From Maribellus maritimus (GTDB lineage: Bacteria > Bacteroidota > Bacteroidia > Bacteroidales > Prolixibacteraceae), in NCBI RefSeq assembly GCF_022267315.1, contig NZ_JAIKLE010000028.1, positions 25,469 through 89,468 of the forward strand: DNA of 64,000 bases, written 5' to 3'. Made by a program: the position numbers and the translations under genes. Below the pieces are notes generated by a model. The model was not told the DNA's origin. It made no database searches and worked only from the letters and a program-made list of their open reading frames with translations. Shown here piece by piece: positions 8,692 through 18,200 of the stretch; positions within the stretch are counted from its first letter, which is position 1; every line of letters starts with the position of its first letter.

Positions 8692-11130
8692 CTATTCATA
8701 TCTCAGAGCTTCCACCGGATTCCTGGTTGCCGCTTTCCAACTCTGCCAACTCACCGTTAACAACGCAATTCCCAGCGCAAGTCCCCCTGCCAGTGCAAAA
8801 ATCCACCAATTCAAGCTGGTTTTATAAGCAAAGTTCTCCAGCCATTTATGCATGGCATACCAGGCAACAGGTGTTGAAATAACAAAGGCTACAGCAATCC
8901 ATTTAATAAAATTAATATTAAGCATGGCCATTACTTCCGCGATATTGGCCCCGTTTACTTTGCGTATACCAATCTCTTTGATTTTCTGATTAGCGATAAA
9001 AGAAATCAATCCGTAAAGGCCAAGTGAAGCAATTAAAAGAGCTATTACTGCAAACAAGCGAATGAGCTTAAACGTATTGGTCTGACTGTTATAAAATCCG
9101 GCTATTTTTTTGTCAAGGAAATTGTAATTAAAAATGGCCTCAGGAAAAATGTCGCCCCACTCTTTTTTTATCTTTTGAATGGAATTGTTATAACCGGCTA
9201 AACTGGCAGTAACAGGATTTATTTTTACTGCCACTTCTTTTATATTGAAAGGAACATTGCTTAATATAACGTAATCCAATTGCTGTTGAAGTGACTGTGC
9301 ATGAAAATCTTCCACAACTCCCACAATGTTAAATTCCAGGTTTCCCCTGCCATAGGTAAAAATTTCGCCTATTGCGTTATTGGGGTCAACAAATCCAAGG
9401 AGTTCCGTTATTTTCCGGTTTACTATAGCCTCGCCCGAATTTTTCCTTTCGCTAACATTTTTACCGGCAATTAATTTAAGGTTATAAAGGTCAAGATAGT
9501 TCTCGTCTATGGTTTTTAAGTTACCCATGTATAAGTCTTTATCCAGTGTGGGATAGTTAATACTGTTGCTAACACTCCAGTCAGCCATTGGGCTTGTTGA
9601 TTCAAAGCTGATTTTCTTTATTTCAGGATATTTTAAAAGATTGGATCTCAACACATCAAGCTTACTCGGTGTCGCATCAGGTAGCGGAGCAATCAGCACT
9701 GCCTCTTTGTCGAATCCTAAATCAGCATTTAAAAAATAGTGTATTTGTTTTTGCATCACCAGGGTTCCGGTTATTAAAACCAGGGAGATTACAAACTGGC
9801 CAATCACGAGAATCCGACGAACCGATATTGAATTTGAACTGTTTTTTACCGGAAGCGAATTTTTTAAATTCCCTACAGGCCTCATACCTGCCATAATAGC
9901 GGACGGATAGATACCTGAAATTATTCCGATTAAAAGAGCAGAAATAGTCAGAAAAATTATGCTTCCCGGACTTTTCAGTATATCGAGGGTTAACCTGTAA
10001 CCAAGGATTTCATCCAGGTAAATAAATAAAAAATGTGCAATGGCTACACCGATGAATGCAGCGATATAGGAAATCAATATGGTTTCGCCCATAAATTGTG
10101 AAATCAATTGAAATTTACTGACTCCCGTAATTTTTCGTACGCCAATTTCTTTAAATCTTTTGGATGATTGAGCGGTAGATAAATTGATAAAATTAATGGA
10201 AGCCAACAGAATAATAAATAACCCAACCAGGCCAAGAATATAATAAGCTTTTTCTGAAACCTTCCGGTGGCCGTAATTCTGGGCCCTTCCTGAGTGCAGT
10301 TCAGACAGGGGCTGCAAAACGTATTTTTTAAAAACCGGCGAATCCGTGCCAATGTATTTGGCAGCAAAAGCCTTAAGCTGGTTTTCAAAATCAGCAGGAG
10401 AAACATCACCGGGTAAAAGCAGGTAACAATTAGTGGCGGAATTATATTCCTGCCAGTCTGTTCCATCATTAAAATATGGATTTGAAGCTGACTGGCTTTT
10501 GTAATCAGCTATAATGGTAAAGGGCAAATCTGTATTTTTTGGAGTATCAGTAATAACACCGGTTACAGTAAACGTTTTTTGGTTATTTACACTTAATGAT
10601 TTACCCAATGCGTTACTTACATTTCCGGGTGTTAAATTGAAATATTTTTGGGCCAGCGAAGAAGTAATAACAACACTTCCTGCATTTGACAAAACATTTT
10701 GAGGATTTCCTGCCAGAAAATCAAAATCAAATATCTCAAAAATTTCAGGTTCTGCGTAAGCCAGCCCGGTGTTCTCCTGATACCTCTCAAAGGTTCCGTT
10801 GCTGTTTTCAATGGCTATCTGCTCCTTTTCGGCATAAAAAGTCATTACTGCGTCCACTCCGGGAAAATCATTTCGAATTGCCTCACCAATCGGGTGTACC
10901 TGTGATTCAGCATAAATTATACCCTCTCCCGGAGGTTCCAGCTGGCTAATCAACCGGTAGATATTTGAATAATTCTTATGGTATTTATCAAATCCCGATT
11001 CATAACTGATAATTTTATAAATTACGAGTCCGCAGGCAATTCCAATGGCAAGCCCAGCAATATTAATAGCTGCATAAACCTTGTTCCGGGTTATCTGCCG
11101 CCAGGCTATTTTGATAAAATTATTTCCCAT
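8692..11130 (-). CDS. ABC transporter permease, MacB/FtsX family (812 aa)
   Basis: Complete tandem permease. The N-terminus (MGNNFIKIAWRQITRNK, then a helix starting AAINIAGLAIG) is the most canonical of the set. The MacB_PCD domain, the SSKRFKEIGVRKITGV motif at the first helix cluster, the second extracytoplasmic domain and the IKEIGIRKVNGANIAEVMAM coupling motif are all visible. The end is NPVEALRYE with the conserved WWIFALAG and VSWQSWKAATRNP stretches. It has 21 bp between its start and the preceding gene. I infer a mechanotransmission-type role; substrate and ATPase partner are unknown. Confidence 0.91.
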   Translation of the reverse strand: MGNNFIKIAWRQITRNKVYAAINIAGLAIGIACGLVIYKIISYESGFDKYHKNYSNIYRLISQLEPPGEGIIYAESQVHPIGEAIRNDFPGVDAVMTFYAEKEQIAIENSNGTFERYQENTGLAYAEPEIFEIFDFDFLAGNPQNVLSNAGSVVITSSLAQKYFNLTPGNVSNALGKSLSVNNQKTFTVTGVITDTPKNTDLPFTIIADYKSQSASNPYFNDGTDWQEYNSATNCYLLLPGDVSPADFENQLKAFAAKYIGTDSPVFKKYVLQPLSELHSGRAQNYGHRKVSEKAYYILGLVGLFIILLASINFINLSTAQSSKRFKEIGVRKITGVSKFQLISQFMGETILISYIAAFIGVAIAHFLFIYLDEILGYRLTLDILKSPGSIIFLTISALLIGIISGIYPSAIMAGMRPVGNLKNSLPVKNSSNSISVRRILVIGQFVISLVLITGTLVMQKQIHYFLNADLGFDKEAVLIAPLPDATPSKLDVLRSNLLKYPEIKKISFESTSPMADWSVSNSINYPTLDKDLYMGNLKTIDENYLDLYNLKLIAGKNVSERKNSGEAIVNRKITELLGFVDPNNAIGEIFTYGRGNLEFNIVGVVEDFHAQSLQQQLDYVILSNVPFNIKEVAVKINPVTASLAGYNNSIQKIKKEWGDIFPEAIFNYNFLDKKIAGFYNSQTNTFKLIRLFAVIALLIASLGLYGLISFIANQKIKEIGIRKVNGANIAEVMAMLNINFIKWIAVAFVISTPVAWYAMHKWLENFAYKTSLNWWIFALAGGLALGIALLTVSWQSWKAATRNPVEALRYE

Positions 11131-11151
11131 TTTTCCTGTCTTTAAATGTTA

Positions 11152-13530
11152 TTATTCGTAACGAAGTGCTTCCACAGGGTTACTCACTGCAAGCTTCAGT
11201 ACGTGGTAACTAATGGTGGCAAAAGCTATAATTGCCACCAAAACAATAGCTACCACAAATTCTGTTACTGAAAGCGGCTCCTTGTATGCACCGGGCATGG
11301 TTTTATAAATGTATATAGCAGCGGGGCAGCCAACAAGAATGGCAAAACCAAGCATTCCAATTACTTCAGTGGAGAGTTGCCAATAAACTGACACGACCGA
11401 ACTGCCCAATACTTTTCTTACCCCAATTTCTTTTGTTCTGCGTTTAATGGTAAACAGAATTAATCCGAACAAACCAATGGTAGAAATAAGCAAGGTAATC
11501 ACAGAAAAGAAAATAAACATTCTTTTCATCGTTTGCCAGAAAGCAATTGCTTCATCCAAATGAAATGCGACACTAAAATCTTTAAATTCGAAAGGAGCAT
11601 TGGGGAAAATATTTTCCAGCTCACTGGTTACCAAAGCTTTTGCTTTTTGTTCGTCGCCGTTAAAACGTACAGACAACAGGGTTGAACCCGAAATTACATT
11701 GCTGTTCAGAAACATAACATATGTGGGTATCGGATTGTGAACAGAATAAGGATGGAAATCCTTTACAACACCAATAACAGGATAAGACCTTCCAGATAAG
11801 GTAATATGTTTGCCAATTGGATCTTTCCATCCAAAAACCTTCATAGCCGTTTCGTTTATAATACAACCCTTGTCATCAGCCGGGTATTCTTTCGAAAAAT
11901 TACGCCCATAAGCCATTTTAATGTTATAGGTTGGAATAAAATCATAATTGACATAGTTACGGCTAACCATTTCCTTTTCGTCAGACGAGGCACCTTCCCA
12001 GCTTACAAATCCACCAATATTGCCAATGAACGGTATGGTACTTGAGAACGAGATGTCCGCAATTTCGGGATGTTGCAAGATGCTGGTTTTAACCGTTTCA
12101 AATGACATATTATCGCGGGGGTTGATTTCAGTATAAAGTATGTTTTTGCTATCAAATCCCAAGTCCTTTTTCAGAATAAAATTTACATGGTTGAAAAGGA
12201 TAAAACTGACAATAAGCATAAACAATGAAATGGAAAATTGCGTAGCCACCAATATTTTTTTAATGTTAATGGATTTTCCGCCATTGCTGAAAATTTTGCC
12301 TTTAAGCACTTTTACCGGGCTATATGCCGAAATAACCATTGAGGGGTACAAACCAGACAACACTCCTACCAGTAAACTTACCAGAAAAATAAAGAATAGT
12401 AACGGTGTGTTATCCCATAATGAATACTCCACATTTTTATTTAGTAAATGGTTCAATAACGGAAACGAAGCTCGTGCTATAAAAAGCGCTATAATGGTGG
12501 AGAAAATGCTATGAATAATAGTTTCTGCCAGAAACTGGCCAGCAATAAGCTTTTTTGATGACCCAATTACTTTTTTTATACCAATTTCGGTTGAACGTTG
12601 GGTAGAATTGGCAAGCGAAAGATTTACATAGTTTACACAAGTGAGGATTAAAACCAGGATTGCTGCCAACGAAAGAATTCCAATGCCAATCATCATGTCG
12701 GGCTGACTATTGGGCGAAAGATGCAACTTTGAAAGCGGGTGAAGGTAAGGGGAACTTTTCTCAAAGTTTTTTACATGTTTAAAGGCATCTTTGATTTTTG
12801 CATCTACCAATTTCGGATCGGCTCCTTTTTTCAGCAACACATAATTATCGTAAGAAATATTTGTCCAGTCTTCCCGGTATTTGGTTTCGCCGCTTAACCC
12901 CTGGTAAGTTGCCATTGAAACCATGTAAGTAGGCTGAAGCGTTGAATTTTTTTGGAAATCGACATAAACTGCAGAAACAGTCAGCGGAAATCGCTTTCCT
13001 ATAATAACCTGTTTCCCTACTGCATTTCCGTCAGAAAAAAGCTTGTTAGCTAAAGTTTCTGAAAGTGCAATGGTATTCGGTTCGGTAAGTGCAGAAGTTT
13101 TATCTCCTTCTGTCAACTGAATTGTAAAAATATCAAAGATGCTGTTTTCGCTCCAATAACCATTTTGCTCGTATAGCTGTCCACCATCTGGCAAAGTAAA
13201 AAACTGCCCCGAACCTTTAGCTCCTCCGGAAACTTCACGCATTAATAAAACCTTTTCAACCTCGGGCAAATCGGCCATTAAATGAAAACGATAAGCAGGT
13301 GGGCTATAAGCGCAATAATTTATTGGATAAGAATCTTCCTGTTTGGTTTGTACACGGTAGATCTGATTGTAATTGGTGTTGAATTTATCGAAGTTGATTT
13401 CGAAACCTATAACAACGCTAAACAATACAAACACGGTAAAACCAATGATAAGATTTGTAAAATTGATAACCGTAAATACCACGTTATGGCGGATATTCCG
13501 AAAAATGTTGGTAAAAAAATGTTTAATCAT
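11152..13530 (-). CDS. ABC transporter permease, MacB/FtsX family, divergent tail (792 aa)
   Basis: First complete permease of the array in transcription order. The layout is the same: helix at about 18-40, MacB_PCD domain, central helices near 280-420 with the STQRSTEIGIKKVIGS motif, second extracytoplasmic domain, and C-terminal helices. It differs from the others in the last ~75 residues: the coupling motif is TKEIGVRKVLGSSVVSVYWQ and the final helices are unlike the near-identical tails of its neighbours, with only the NPVEALRYE end shared. It therefore acts as the internal control showing that the tail identity elsewhere is not simple functional constraint. Remains of another permease lie upstream. 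Confidence 0.9.
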   Translation of the reverse strand: MIKHFFTNIFRNIRHNVVFTVINFTNLIIGFTVFVLFSVVIGFEINFDKFNTNYNQIYRVQTKQEDSYPINYCAYSPPAYRFHLMADLPEVEKVLLMREVSGGAKGSGQFFTLPDGGQLYEQNGYWSENSIFDIFTIQLTEGDKTSALTEPNTIALSETLANKLFSDGNAVGKQVIIGKRFPLTVSAVYVDFQKNSTLQPTYMVSMATYQGLSGETKYREDWTNISYDNYVLLKKGADPKLVDAKIKDAFKHVKNFEKSSPYLHPLSKLHLSPNSQPDMMIGIGILSLAAILVLILTCVNYVNLSLANSTQRSTEIGIKKVIGSSKKLIAGQFLAETIIHSIFSTIIALFIARASFPLLNHLLNKNVEYSLWDNTPLLFFIFLVSLLVGVLSGLYPSMVISAYSPVKVLKGKIFSNGGKSINIKKILVATQFSISLFMLIVSFILFNHVNFILKKDLGFDSKNILYTEINPRDNMSFETVKTSILQHPEIADISFSSTIPFIGNIGGFVSWEGASSDEKEMVSRNYVNYDFIPTYNIKMAYGRNFSKEYPADDKGCIINETAMKVFGWKDPIGKHITLSGRSYPVIGVVKDFHPYSVHNPIPTYVMFLNSNVISGSTLLSVRFNGDEQKAKALVTSELENIFPNAPFEFKDFSVAFHLDEAIAFWQTMKRMFIFFSVITLLISTIGLFGLILFTIKRRTKEIGVRKVLGSSVVSVYWQLSTEVIGMLGFAILVGCPAAIYIYKTMPGAYKEPLSVTEFVVAIVLVAIIAFATISYHVLKLAVSNPVEALRYE

Positions 13531-13556
13531 TGCTTTGCTATTACTAATCTTTAATT

Positions 13557-13604
13557 TTATTCATGTCGCAATGCCTCAACCCCGGTGTTACAGTCGGGAT
13601 TCCT
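13557..13604 (-). pseudogene. Second leftover permease tail with palindromic insertion
   Basis: Minus-strand codons read R-N-P, then DCNTG, then VEALRHE and TAA at 13557-13559. This is again the family ending NPVEALRYE split by a 15-bp insertion at exactly the same codon boundary as at 6286-6341. A CCTGCC...GGCAGG palindrome adjoins it. No start or upstream coding part belongs to it. Confidence 0.7.
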
Positions 13605-13621
13605 GCCTACCGGCAGGCAGG
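13602..13621. repeat. Palindromic repeat CCTGCC-TACC-GGCAGG plus CAGG
   Basis: Six-base perfect inverted repeat with a four-base loop, followed by another CAGG. It sits between two leftover permease tails. From memory, similar GC-rich palindromes are dispersed in many Bacteroidota genomes; this was not checked. Confidence 0.6.
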
Positions 13622-13624
13622 TCG

Positions 13625-13790
13625 TCACTCATATCTGAGTGACTCAACAGGATTTCTCGTAGCTGCTCTCCAACTTTGCCAACTCACCGTTAGCAGCGCA
13701 ATTCCCAGCACCAATGCTCCGGCAAGGGTAAAATCCATCCCTTAAATTGGTTTCGTAAGCAAAATGTTCGACGCTTTTTCAAAACTTTCT
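13625..13790 (-). pseudogene. Frameshifted C-terminal remnant of an ABC permease
   Basis: The minus strand encodes a recognisable permease tail in two frames. One frame gives VEHFAYETNL; after a frame change near 13740 the next gives LAGALVLGIALLTVSWQSW through NPVESLRYE with a TGA stop at 13625-13627. These match the WLENFAYKTSLSWWIFALAG and later tail segments of the intact copies. Everything upstream of the tail is missing. The array therefore once extended at least one gene further in this direction. Confidence 0.8.
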
Positions 13791-14143
13791 ATGTAAGACC
13801 TCATACATTAATGTTTTATCAATAAAAATGCCTTTTTGGTAAACTACTGAATAATAGTGTCTTGTAAATTATTGGTGAGAGCAAGTGTCAACTTATTTTA
13901 CATAGAGTGTATGATTTTTAGTCAGGTTATAAATTGTCAGACATTGAAAGATAAATAGTATTTTGTGAGGTTACACACCTATATTTTTTTAACAAATTAC
14001 TTAGGTAGTATTTATGATTTCAACAAAAACAGGTTAGTAGAATTAATTAGTTTCAAAATGAGTTAAACAAAAATTTTTATCCACTAGTACAAACACCCTT
14101 ACCTTGGATATTTGAAAAATAAGAGAAATTAGATTACAGAATT
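13791..14143. other. Gene-free stretch between permease remnant and HU gene
   Basis: About 350 AT-rich bases with no convincing reading frame. It should contain the HU promoter on the plus strand; TACCTTGG at 14100-14107 is a partial match to the Bacteroidota -7 box (TAnnTTTG) but lacks a clear -33 box. A promoter for the permease array could also lie here, now separated from the first intact permease by gene remnants. Confidence 0.4.
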
Positions 14144-14410
14144 ATGACTAAAGCTGATATTATAAGTATGATAGCCTCCGAAGTTGATATTGATAAGTCA
14201 CATATAAGTAAAACTATCGAGGCGTTCATGGATACTATAAAAGATTCTCTGGAAAAAGGTGAAAATATCTACTTAAGAGGTTTTGGAACTTTCGAGGTGA
14301 AAAAACGTGCAGAAAAGAAAGCCAGGAATATATCAAAAAATAAAACATTAATAATTCCGGCACATCATATCCCTTTTTTTAACCTAGTAAGCATTTCATT
14401 GAAAAAGTAA
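14144..14410 (+). CDS. HU/IHF-family DNA-binding protein, C-terminus apparently frameshifted (88 aa)
   Basis: Histone-like nucleoid protein. The start MTKADIISMIASEVDI, the helix ending EAFMDTIKDSLEKGENIYL, and the RGFGTFEVKKRAEKKARNIS arm are textbook HU/IHF. HU proteins bind and bend DNA as dimers. The expected end of the family (KPxKxF...KVK) is absent in frame; instead the protein ends FNLVSISLKK. In another frame, directly after the run of seven T at 14374-14380, the bases encode PSKHFIEKVKSSNKSL with a stop at 14431-14433, exactly the missing tail. Loss of one A after the T run explains it. So this is either a sequencing error or a real mutation shortening a 96-residue protein to 88. 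The DNA-binding arm is intact, so the product may still work. Confidence 0.9.
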   Translation: MTKADIISMIASEVDIDKSHISKTIEAFMDTIKDSLEKGENIYLRGFGTFEVKKRAEKKARNISKNKTLIIPAHHIPFFNLVSISLKK

Positions 14411-14433
14411 AAAGTAGTAATAAATCACTTTAA

Positions 14434-15194
14434 TTTTATTGCAGAAATATGATTGTTTTGTGCCTTTTTGACTTTTAAGTTTATTTATATAGCATAGCTT
14501 TAACAGCCGCCCCTCAACTTATACAGAGCTTCAGAACTAAGAACTCTGTCATATTTTTTGATAAGAATGAATAAAAATGCACCAAATAGAATACTAACAC
14601 TATAACTAAAATATTGACAGTGTTTTTTATCGTATTAAACAAAAATGTTGTAAAAGTATTATACGAAAATCAGGAATTGAGAGGCATTCACCCCTTTCAC
14701 AAAATATCAACACTTTCGAAAGCCCGCCAATAACAATACTCAATCTTCTTTTGAAAATGTGGATTTAATAATGATATTTTTATAAAAGAATATCTTCATC
14801 CATTCCCGAATAAAATAATAGTTATCACTATTAACCGACATAAGTGCAAAAAAAGCTATCGTTTAATTATCTTCTTTTTATTTTTCTCTGTCTTCATAAA
14901 CTTCAACACAACCTCACAATCTTCCACTAAAAAGTTCGACATTTTTCCGGTCAGGTTCACGAAAGATTTACAGAAGCCTTGTAGTTATAGTTATTACTGG
15001 GCTTTTGTGTGTTCAAATTAAAAGTTAGAACATCTCAGGAAAAGCGAAATCGACTATTTACGGATTCGAGTCTAGTAAGGTTTTCTACGTAAAGAATCTG
15101 CCTACTTATTGTCGTAACATTAATATAAACATACAATTTAGTATTCCATATTAAATAAAAAACTATATGTAGAATATGGATATTTGCAGAGGTG
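14434..15194. other. Gene-free stretch of about 760 bases
   Basis: AT-rich, with no reading frame I trust. The segment 14871-14960 resembles 30579-30669 (same order of similar words, ending in a TTTTTCCGG-like stretch and GGTTCA), so both may be decayed copies of one element. Otherwise I see nothing supportable. Confidence 0.4.
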
Positions 15195-15229
15195 AAAAGT
15201 CGGTTGCCTTTAACTAGCAGCCGACTTTT
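15195..15229 (-). terminator. Probable terminator of the cobalamin operon
   Basis: Stem of 13 pairs (AAAAGTCGGTTGC with GCAGCCGACTTTT, one G-T pair) around a nine-base loop, 12 bp past the stop of the 2296-residue gene. The stem ends in a T-rich arm on the minus strand, consistent with intrinsic termination. Confidence 0.65.
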
Positions 15230-15241
15230 AGTTCAATAAAA

Positions 15242-18200
15242 TTAATTACTTTTAATCAATCTCACAGTGTTTGTTTCCTGTTTTAGCAGATAAGTGCCAC
15301 CTAGCAAACCAGATGCATCGATACGATTGTTGCCGGGTTGCAAAAGCACATTAAACATGGCTTTCCCAGATAAACTGTAAACAACAGCATACCCCGCATT
15401 TTTCGCATCAACAATAAAATAATCGACAAACGGATTCGGATATACTTTCAGTTTACTCACCTCCCACGATTCTATTCCGGTAATTATTGTATGTTGAACG
15501 ACTATTGCTTTTTCTGATTTATTTCCAGCTTCATCAAAAGCTTCCACCTCAAACGTATATTCCGTATCGCCTTCCAAATTAACTACAGTAAAGGTAGTAT
15601 CAGTCACTGTCGCAATTGAATCGCCATTGAGATAAACAATATAACCAGTTACACCAACATTATCTGCCGAGCCTATCCACGAGAGTACGGCGCTTGTGTC
15701 AGAAGCCACTGCCGCAAGACCTGAAGGAATCGACGGAGCTGTTTCATCTGTTGTAGAAACTGTCAGCAATGCTTTCTCGGATTTATTTCCAGCATCATCG
15801 AAAGCCTGAACTTCAAATGTATATTCTGAAATCACATCCAATCCTGTTACAATAAATGCAGTTTCAGTAACCATATCAATAGAATCACCATCAAGATAAA
15901 CAACATAACCTGCTACTCCAACATTATCAGTCGAGGCTGTCCACGAAAGTGCAATACTTGTTTCGGAAGCTACCGCAGCAAGATCAGCGGGGAAAGAAGG
16001 TGCTGTTTCGTCGGTAGTTGAAACCGCTAATGACACTTTTTCCGACTTATTACCGGAAGCATCGAAAGCTTCCACTTCAAATACATATTCTGTTAAAGCA
16101 TTCAATTCTGTTGCATTGAATACAGTTTCAGTAACTGTATTAATCGAATCGCCATCGAGATAAACAATGTAGCCTTCAACTCCAATGTTGTCTGTTGAAG
16201 CTGTCCATGAAAGTTCAATGCTTGTTTCGGATGGTAAAGCAGTAAGATTTTCCGGCATAGACGGTGGTGTTTCATCATCAGTAGTTGAAATTACTAATAA
16301 TGCTTTTTCTGACTTGTGTCCGGCCGCATCAAAAGCCTCCACTTCAAAAGTGTATTCAGTTCCCGGATTCAGATTATTTGATAAATAATTTGTTCCTACT
16401 ACACTGGCTCTGAAAACTCCGTCTTTGTATATATTGTATCCTGTTACGCCCACATTATCGTTTGAAGCCGTCCACGAAAGTGCAATACTCGTTTCAGAAG
16501 GGCTACCTGCAAAATCAGCCGGTACAGAAGGTAATTCTTCATCAACAACGCTAACTTTAAAGGATGTTTCCACATACTTAACTCCGTAGGTATTGTGTTT
16601 GGCCGAATCTTTCACTGTAATAAAAACTTCACCTGCTTTGTTTGGAGCTATCGACAGCATAAGTGTATCGTTGACAATAGTGTTTGTTATTAACCCTGAA
16701 TTTGTATTTTCTGAAACGGTCTTCCCAAACGTTACTCCGCTTGACGAAGTATTCGTAAACACATCTGCCAATGCTATTTTAATATCTGCACTGTTAACCT
16801 CCACAATCGTATCAGCAATAGGTTTTGCTACAAGCGGTTTGTAAACACGTGGTTTTATGGTTATATCAAAAGCTCGTGTTGCTGAAAATCCATAATTATC
16901 AATTGCATCTACAGGAATTGTAATTACAGAATCTTTATCTACAGTCCCGGAAAAATAAGCATACAATCTTTTATTTCCCGACGATGTGTAGCTGGTGTAC
17001 CATGTTAACCACGAAGTATGTTCCAGATACCTGGGATAGATTCCAAAATTATCTTCTCCATCAGTAAAACGGTTTTTATAAATGGTAACAGAGGTATTAC
17101 TTGTTGCCTTTTCGTAGGCAGTGAAGTTGCTCATGCTGTATGTGAGATTAGGCGACGGCTTTTCGTTTGTCTCTAAAGCCTCAACACATTTTATTAAAGC
17201 AGGAGTGGTTTCTACGCTGTCAAAACCGGCGACTTCAGCAAAATTTAAATCAAAAGCTAATCCTTTAGATTCTGTTTTGGCGGCATTTGAATAACTCACA
17301 AAATATTTACTCAACGAAGCATGATAAGCAATTGCTGTTGGATAAAAATCATCAGTAGTTTTCATTAACACATCGGTACCAAAAGTTTTTGTTGAAATTG
17401 TATAAGTAACATAGCCTTCATCGTTCGCAAGTAAAATACTATCGCCTTTTATCACGGCATTTGCAGCGAATGTATTGCTAAATTTGTTGTTTGCTTCCGA
17501 TAGCGAATACGTGTTATTTTCCGTATCATATTCCATTATAGCTGTTTTCCCTGAACCGGAGGTTGTTCCTGTAATGTACAATTTTGTTCCTTTAACAAGG
17601 GTTTCCGAAACAATAAGCCCGGCTTCAGCAAGTGTATACTCACTTTCTGCCTTCCCCTCGATTAAATCAACAACCACAACTTTATTTAGTACACTGGTAG
17701 TTTCACCGGAAAGGAAAATATAAGCTTTACCTCCAACTACTTTTACACTATGAATTTTGCCTGATAATGCAATTTTCCTGCTTAACGTTAAATCGGCTTT
17801 ATAGTAAATGGCAAGATTTGATTGTTCAGTAACCAGCAAAAGGTTGTTATACATTGCCATTGCACTGTTTCCTGTTTCGTCAACATCTATAGTGTTTTCT
17901 TTTTCATATGTTGTAAGATTATATTTCGACAGGAAATTTTCACCCGAAACAAAAGCAAAAGCTCCTTCAACCAAAACATCTTTTACCGAATAAGCGTCAA
18001 ACTGGTCATCAATTACTAATGTTGTATCCAAATCAGGGATGTAAGCATTTAACGACGATTTTTCGGGATTTCCGGTTAAAGCGTTGTTCACAAATACAAT
18101 TTGCGCATCCTTTTCATATCCATCGGGTTTATAAATAAACGCAACGCTTATTGTAGTATCCTGTTTGTATGAAGTAAGGTTAAAAGTTAAGGTGTCAGTT

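Noticed and set aside
10104..10469. Open frame of 121 codons within a permease gene, same strand
   Set aside because: No domain and fully inside the clearly coding frame of the 812-residue permease.
15480..16520. Regularly spaced repeats that might suggest a CRISPR array
   Set aside because: The period (about 270 bp) and coding content are those of FnIII repeats; there are no short identical repeats with unique spacers.
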